DNA of 64,000 bases from Antedon bifida (Eukaryota; Echinodermata; Crinoidea; Comatulida; Antedonidae). The stretch covers positions 8,295,501-8,359,500 of the forward strand of contig OY727100.1 in assembly GCA_963402885.1 (NCBI GenBank). Direction: 5' to 3'. Every line of letters begins with the position of its first letter. The stretch's first letter is position 1. Under the pieces are notes generated by a model. The model was not told the DNA's origin, ran no database searches, and saw only the letters and a program-made list of their open reading frames with translations. Positions 61,511 to 64,000 of the stretch are shown piece by piece. Both the position numbers and the translations under genes were made by a program.

Positions 61511-61739
61511 ATTAAAGATGTATTGTCCCCCAAAATCATGAAAAATAAAGATTTTTAAAATCGAACTTTGAATAGACAATTTGACCATTTTTTGCTTTAA
61601 ATTATATTTTTCTCAGATAAATAAATTTTTTTCAGACCCAATTTTTTGTGAGGGTGAATAACTATTATGTGACATTAAAATAACATATTCAACAAAAAAA
61701 TTTAAAAAAATATTTTTTAGGGGGACAATATATCTTTAA
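61511..61739. mobile_element. MITE family B, copy 4
   Basis: The best-preserved copy: ATTAAAGATGTATTGTCCCC at the left and GGGGACAATATATCTTTAA at the right form terminal inverted repeats. It is ~230 bp with no coding capacity. Confidence 0.82.
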
Positions 61740-62649
61740 CAAAATAAATGCTGCTGCTGTGTGTGTGTGTTTACTGTTTATGAATCTGATGGTACAAACA
61801 TTGGTTTGTGGCTGCCTACTATACAGTATTATATTATTACAATTCTAGGCCTATTATTATTACACCCAATAATAATAATGCTCTTACCGTTACTAAAGCT
61901 ATGAGGTTCAGTACTACTGTTAATATTTATTATTATACTGTATTTACAGTGAGTATAGTATATAGGCCTAGTATAGTAATGTATAAATATGTCACTCGTG
62001 CAAAAAAGCTGCTCACGTTTAATTTTGTCTCTTGAGCATCGGTGGCTTACCGAAGAGTCGATTGAGTCCGAAACGAACCGATGGAGGAACTCTCGTACGG
62101 AAAAAATGGTATTTGTAGATCAGGCCATGGCGGTACACAACAGAGGAGGTTGCGTAGTTGATACGTAACGTAACAACTTGCGAAATTACTGTTATTTTTT
62201 GCCCTTGTTTAGTGTTTATCCTTAATTTTTATGAAGGGATATAGCCTATCTTGTGGGACCCCTCAATAAACATTAGTGTGCCAAATGTGAGCAAGTACCA
62301 TACAGCGGTTTCGGAAAAAAAAAATGCGCAAACAATTTAGCAGCATTAATAAATCGATTGTTGCCACCTTAATTGATTTATTTACACTGTTTAATAGTTT
62401 ACTACTTGTTGGTCTAAGAGAAGAACAACCGTGTACAGCTTCCACAGAATAAACAATCTTTATTTTTGTATTACAGTTTCTGGATATGAGTAACGTCTGT
62501 AACTCGACGCGGGCGGGAATAAACAAACGATCAGTTGTAGCCACCACTACTATTCTTTCAACGCATTCGGAGAAAAGTTCCATCTCAATCTACAGTTGAA
62601 TTTAAGTAAGTACTTGTATTCAATGTAATAGCCTAATGGTTTGAAAACA

Positions 62650-64000
62650 ATTTTCGTTTAGAATTTGGAAGATCTAAAAAAATAATTATTACGCAGTATT
62701 CTCAGGGAATATAAAAAACATCTCTCAATAATTATGGAACCAGGCGTATTAAAGTTATAGCGAATTTTGTGAACATAATTTAATCTTAAAAACTTATTTC
62801 TGATTCTGACATTAAGAAACCCAAGATCGGAAAGCTCTTGGCACCTATGTGAGACCTCGGACCAAATTTAAAATGAAACGTGCCATCTTGTTTTGGGCAG
62901 TTTGTAATTTATAAGATTCTTATTGACACCGCCGTACCATGCCGAGGCAGAATAGTCAAATGTACATTGTATTAAAGCAGTGCTTAATAGTTTACGACAT
63001 TTTTTATTCAAGCACGAACTTTGCCTATGTAAAAACTTCAACCTTGACTTAACTTTACTGATAACACTAGTTGCAATAATATCACATGATACATATTGGT
63101 CTAAATCAATACCCAAATATTTAACTTGCTTAGTACTTTTGATTCTACGGCCCATTAATTCCACAGAAAACTCTTTAACTTTGTTAAGCTTCGCTCTGCT
63201 ACCAAAGATAATACTTTCGATTTTGCCAACATGTAAAGATAATTTGTTTTCAGTTAACCAGTCCTGGCACTTAGCTAGGACAGTACTTAATTTATGAGCG
63301 ATTTTGGTGGCATCGTGATGAGAATACAGAATCGTAGAATCATCAGCATATAGCAATAATTGAACATCAGAATCAATACAAGAAGCAATATCATTTAAAT
63401 AACATAGAAAAAGAATAGGCCCAAGATGCTACCTTGCGGTACATCATGAGTAACTATAAGAGGTTCAGAGCAGGTACCATTCACACTGACAACTTGTGTA
63501 CGGTTAGCGAGATAAGATTGAAACCAGTCAGTACACATGCATGCATTTTAGCTTGTTAATTAAAATCACATGATCGACGGTATCGAAAGCTTTTTGTAAG
63601 TCGATTAGAACCATTCCAGTAAGAAGGCCTTTGGACTTATTGTTTTTTAAACCGTCGATGAGATTTATGAGGTTGCTTTCAGTTGAATGGGCCTGCCGAA
63701 AACCGGATTGATAGGCATAAAGTATATTATTTTTGGAAAGATACCTTTCAACTTGTATAGCTACAGATTAAAGAATCTTTGATACCGTAGGCAGAATACT
63801 AATCGGCCGATAATTCTCAACACTTGTTCTAGTATTTTTCTTAAATAGTGGGGTAACTTTAGCTGTTTTTAGATCCTGAGGAAAACAATTAGTTTTAAAC
63901 GAAATGTTAATGATATGAGCTATCGGTTCAGCCAAGATTATCGCACCGTCACGTAAAAATCTTGAGGGAATATTATCTAGACCGACGCTTTTGTTTACAT
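62650..64000 (-). pseudogene. Decayed non-LTR retrotransposon (LINE) reverse transcriptase, truncated by window edge
   Basis: Minus strand from the right edge. Conserved reverse-transcriptase blocks occur in order: SVGLDNIPSRF, NYRPISILP, YQSGFRQAHSTESNLI, DLQKAFDTVDH, VPQGSILG, LYADDSTILYSHHD (YADD active site) and a CR1/L2-like C-terminal block QNKMARFILNLGPRSHIGA. It is broken by a stop at 63768-63770 and by frame changes near 63535, 63421 and 62900, so it is not functional. The 5' part lies outside the window. Clade assignment (CR1/L2/Rex-like) is tentative. Confidence 0.88.

Larger units (their letters stand above)
58387..62640. other. 5' flank without a recognised gene
   Basis: Contains the GGCCAGCC repeat cluster and two copies of MITE family B. 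A minus-strand frame of 106 codons at 62263-62583 has no recognisable domain. Otherwise AT-rich and non-coding. Confidence 0.6.

Noticed and set aside
62263-62583. 106-codon minus-strand frame
   Set aside because: No recognised family, no clear splice partners, and low-complexity hydrophobic stretches typical of chance frames.
62980-63297. 105-codon plus-strand frame
   Set aside because: Antisense shadow of the reverse-transcriptase frame of the decayed LINE.

Overview
The window is AT-rich animal (metazoan) nuclear DNA dominated by one large, intron-rich, minus-strand gene. Organism: most likely a marine invertebrate. An echinoderm or another invertebrate deuterostome is my first guess, from the protein architecture (astacin plus many ShK domains), long repeat-filled introns, a LINE with a C-terminal signature that I associate with marine invertebrates, tRNA-derived SINEs, and the very frequent palindrome TAGGCCTA. 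The phylum is an inference and was not tested.

The gene runs from an ATG at 57961 down to a TAA at 4606, about 53 kb. I assembled 22 coding exons by hand, each with GT/AG borders and matching phases. They encode a 947-residue secreted zinc metalloprotease: a hydrophobic signal peptide (exon 1), a short astacin prodomain with an aspartate-switch motif and a furin-type RARR site (exons 2-5), an astacin (M12A) catalytic domain with the full zinc motif and Met-turn (exons 5-8), and then fourteen consecutive six-cysteine ShK (ShKT) domains, each on its own exon (exons 9-22). All introns between the ShK exons are phase 1, so exons 9-21 are frame-neutral modules. There is no CUB, EGF or transmembrane segment.

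Layout: 1-4605 is the 3' flank, with a ~0.7 kb element with terminal inverted repeats (2626-3336) and an unrecognised open stretch at the left edge. 4606-24443 is the ShK array, with introns holding a 47-bp minisatellite beside exon 18, a 15-bp minisatellite in intron 19, and a spaced 227-bp duplication. 26698-38521 carries the protease exons. 46924-47818 carries the prodomain exons. A 10-kb intron separates these from exon 1 at 57911-57961. 57962-64000 is the 5' flank, with a weak TATA-like site, MITEs, a GGCCAGCC repeat cluster and, at the right edge, a decayed non-LTR retrotransposon reverse transcriptase on the minus strand.

No second complete host gene, no true tRNA or rRNA gene and no CRISPR were seen. 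The long open frames around 7.2-8.3 kb and 10.5-11.4 kb are by-products of tandem repeats. The most notable item is the metalloprotease itself: a catalytically complete astacin tethered to 14 toxin-fold ShK domains, none of which keeps the Lys-Tyr pair used by channel-blocking ShK peptides.
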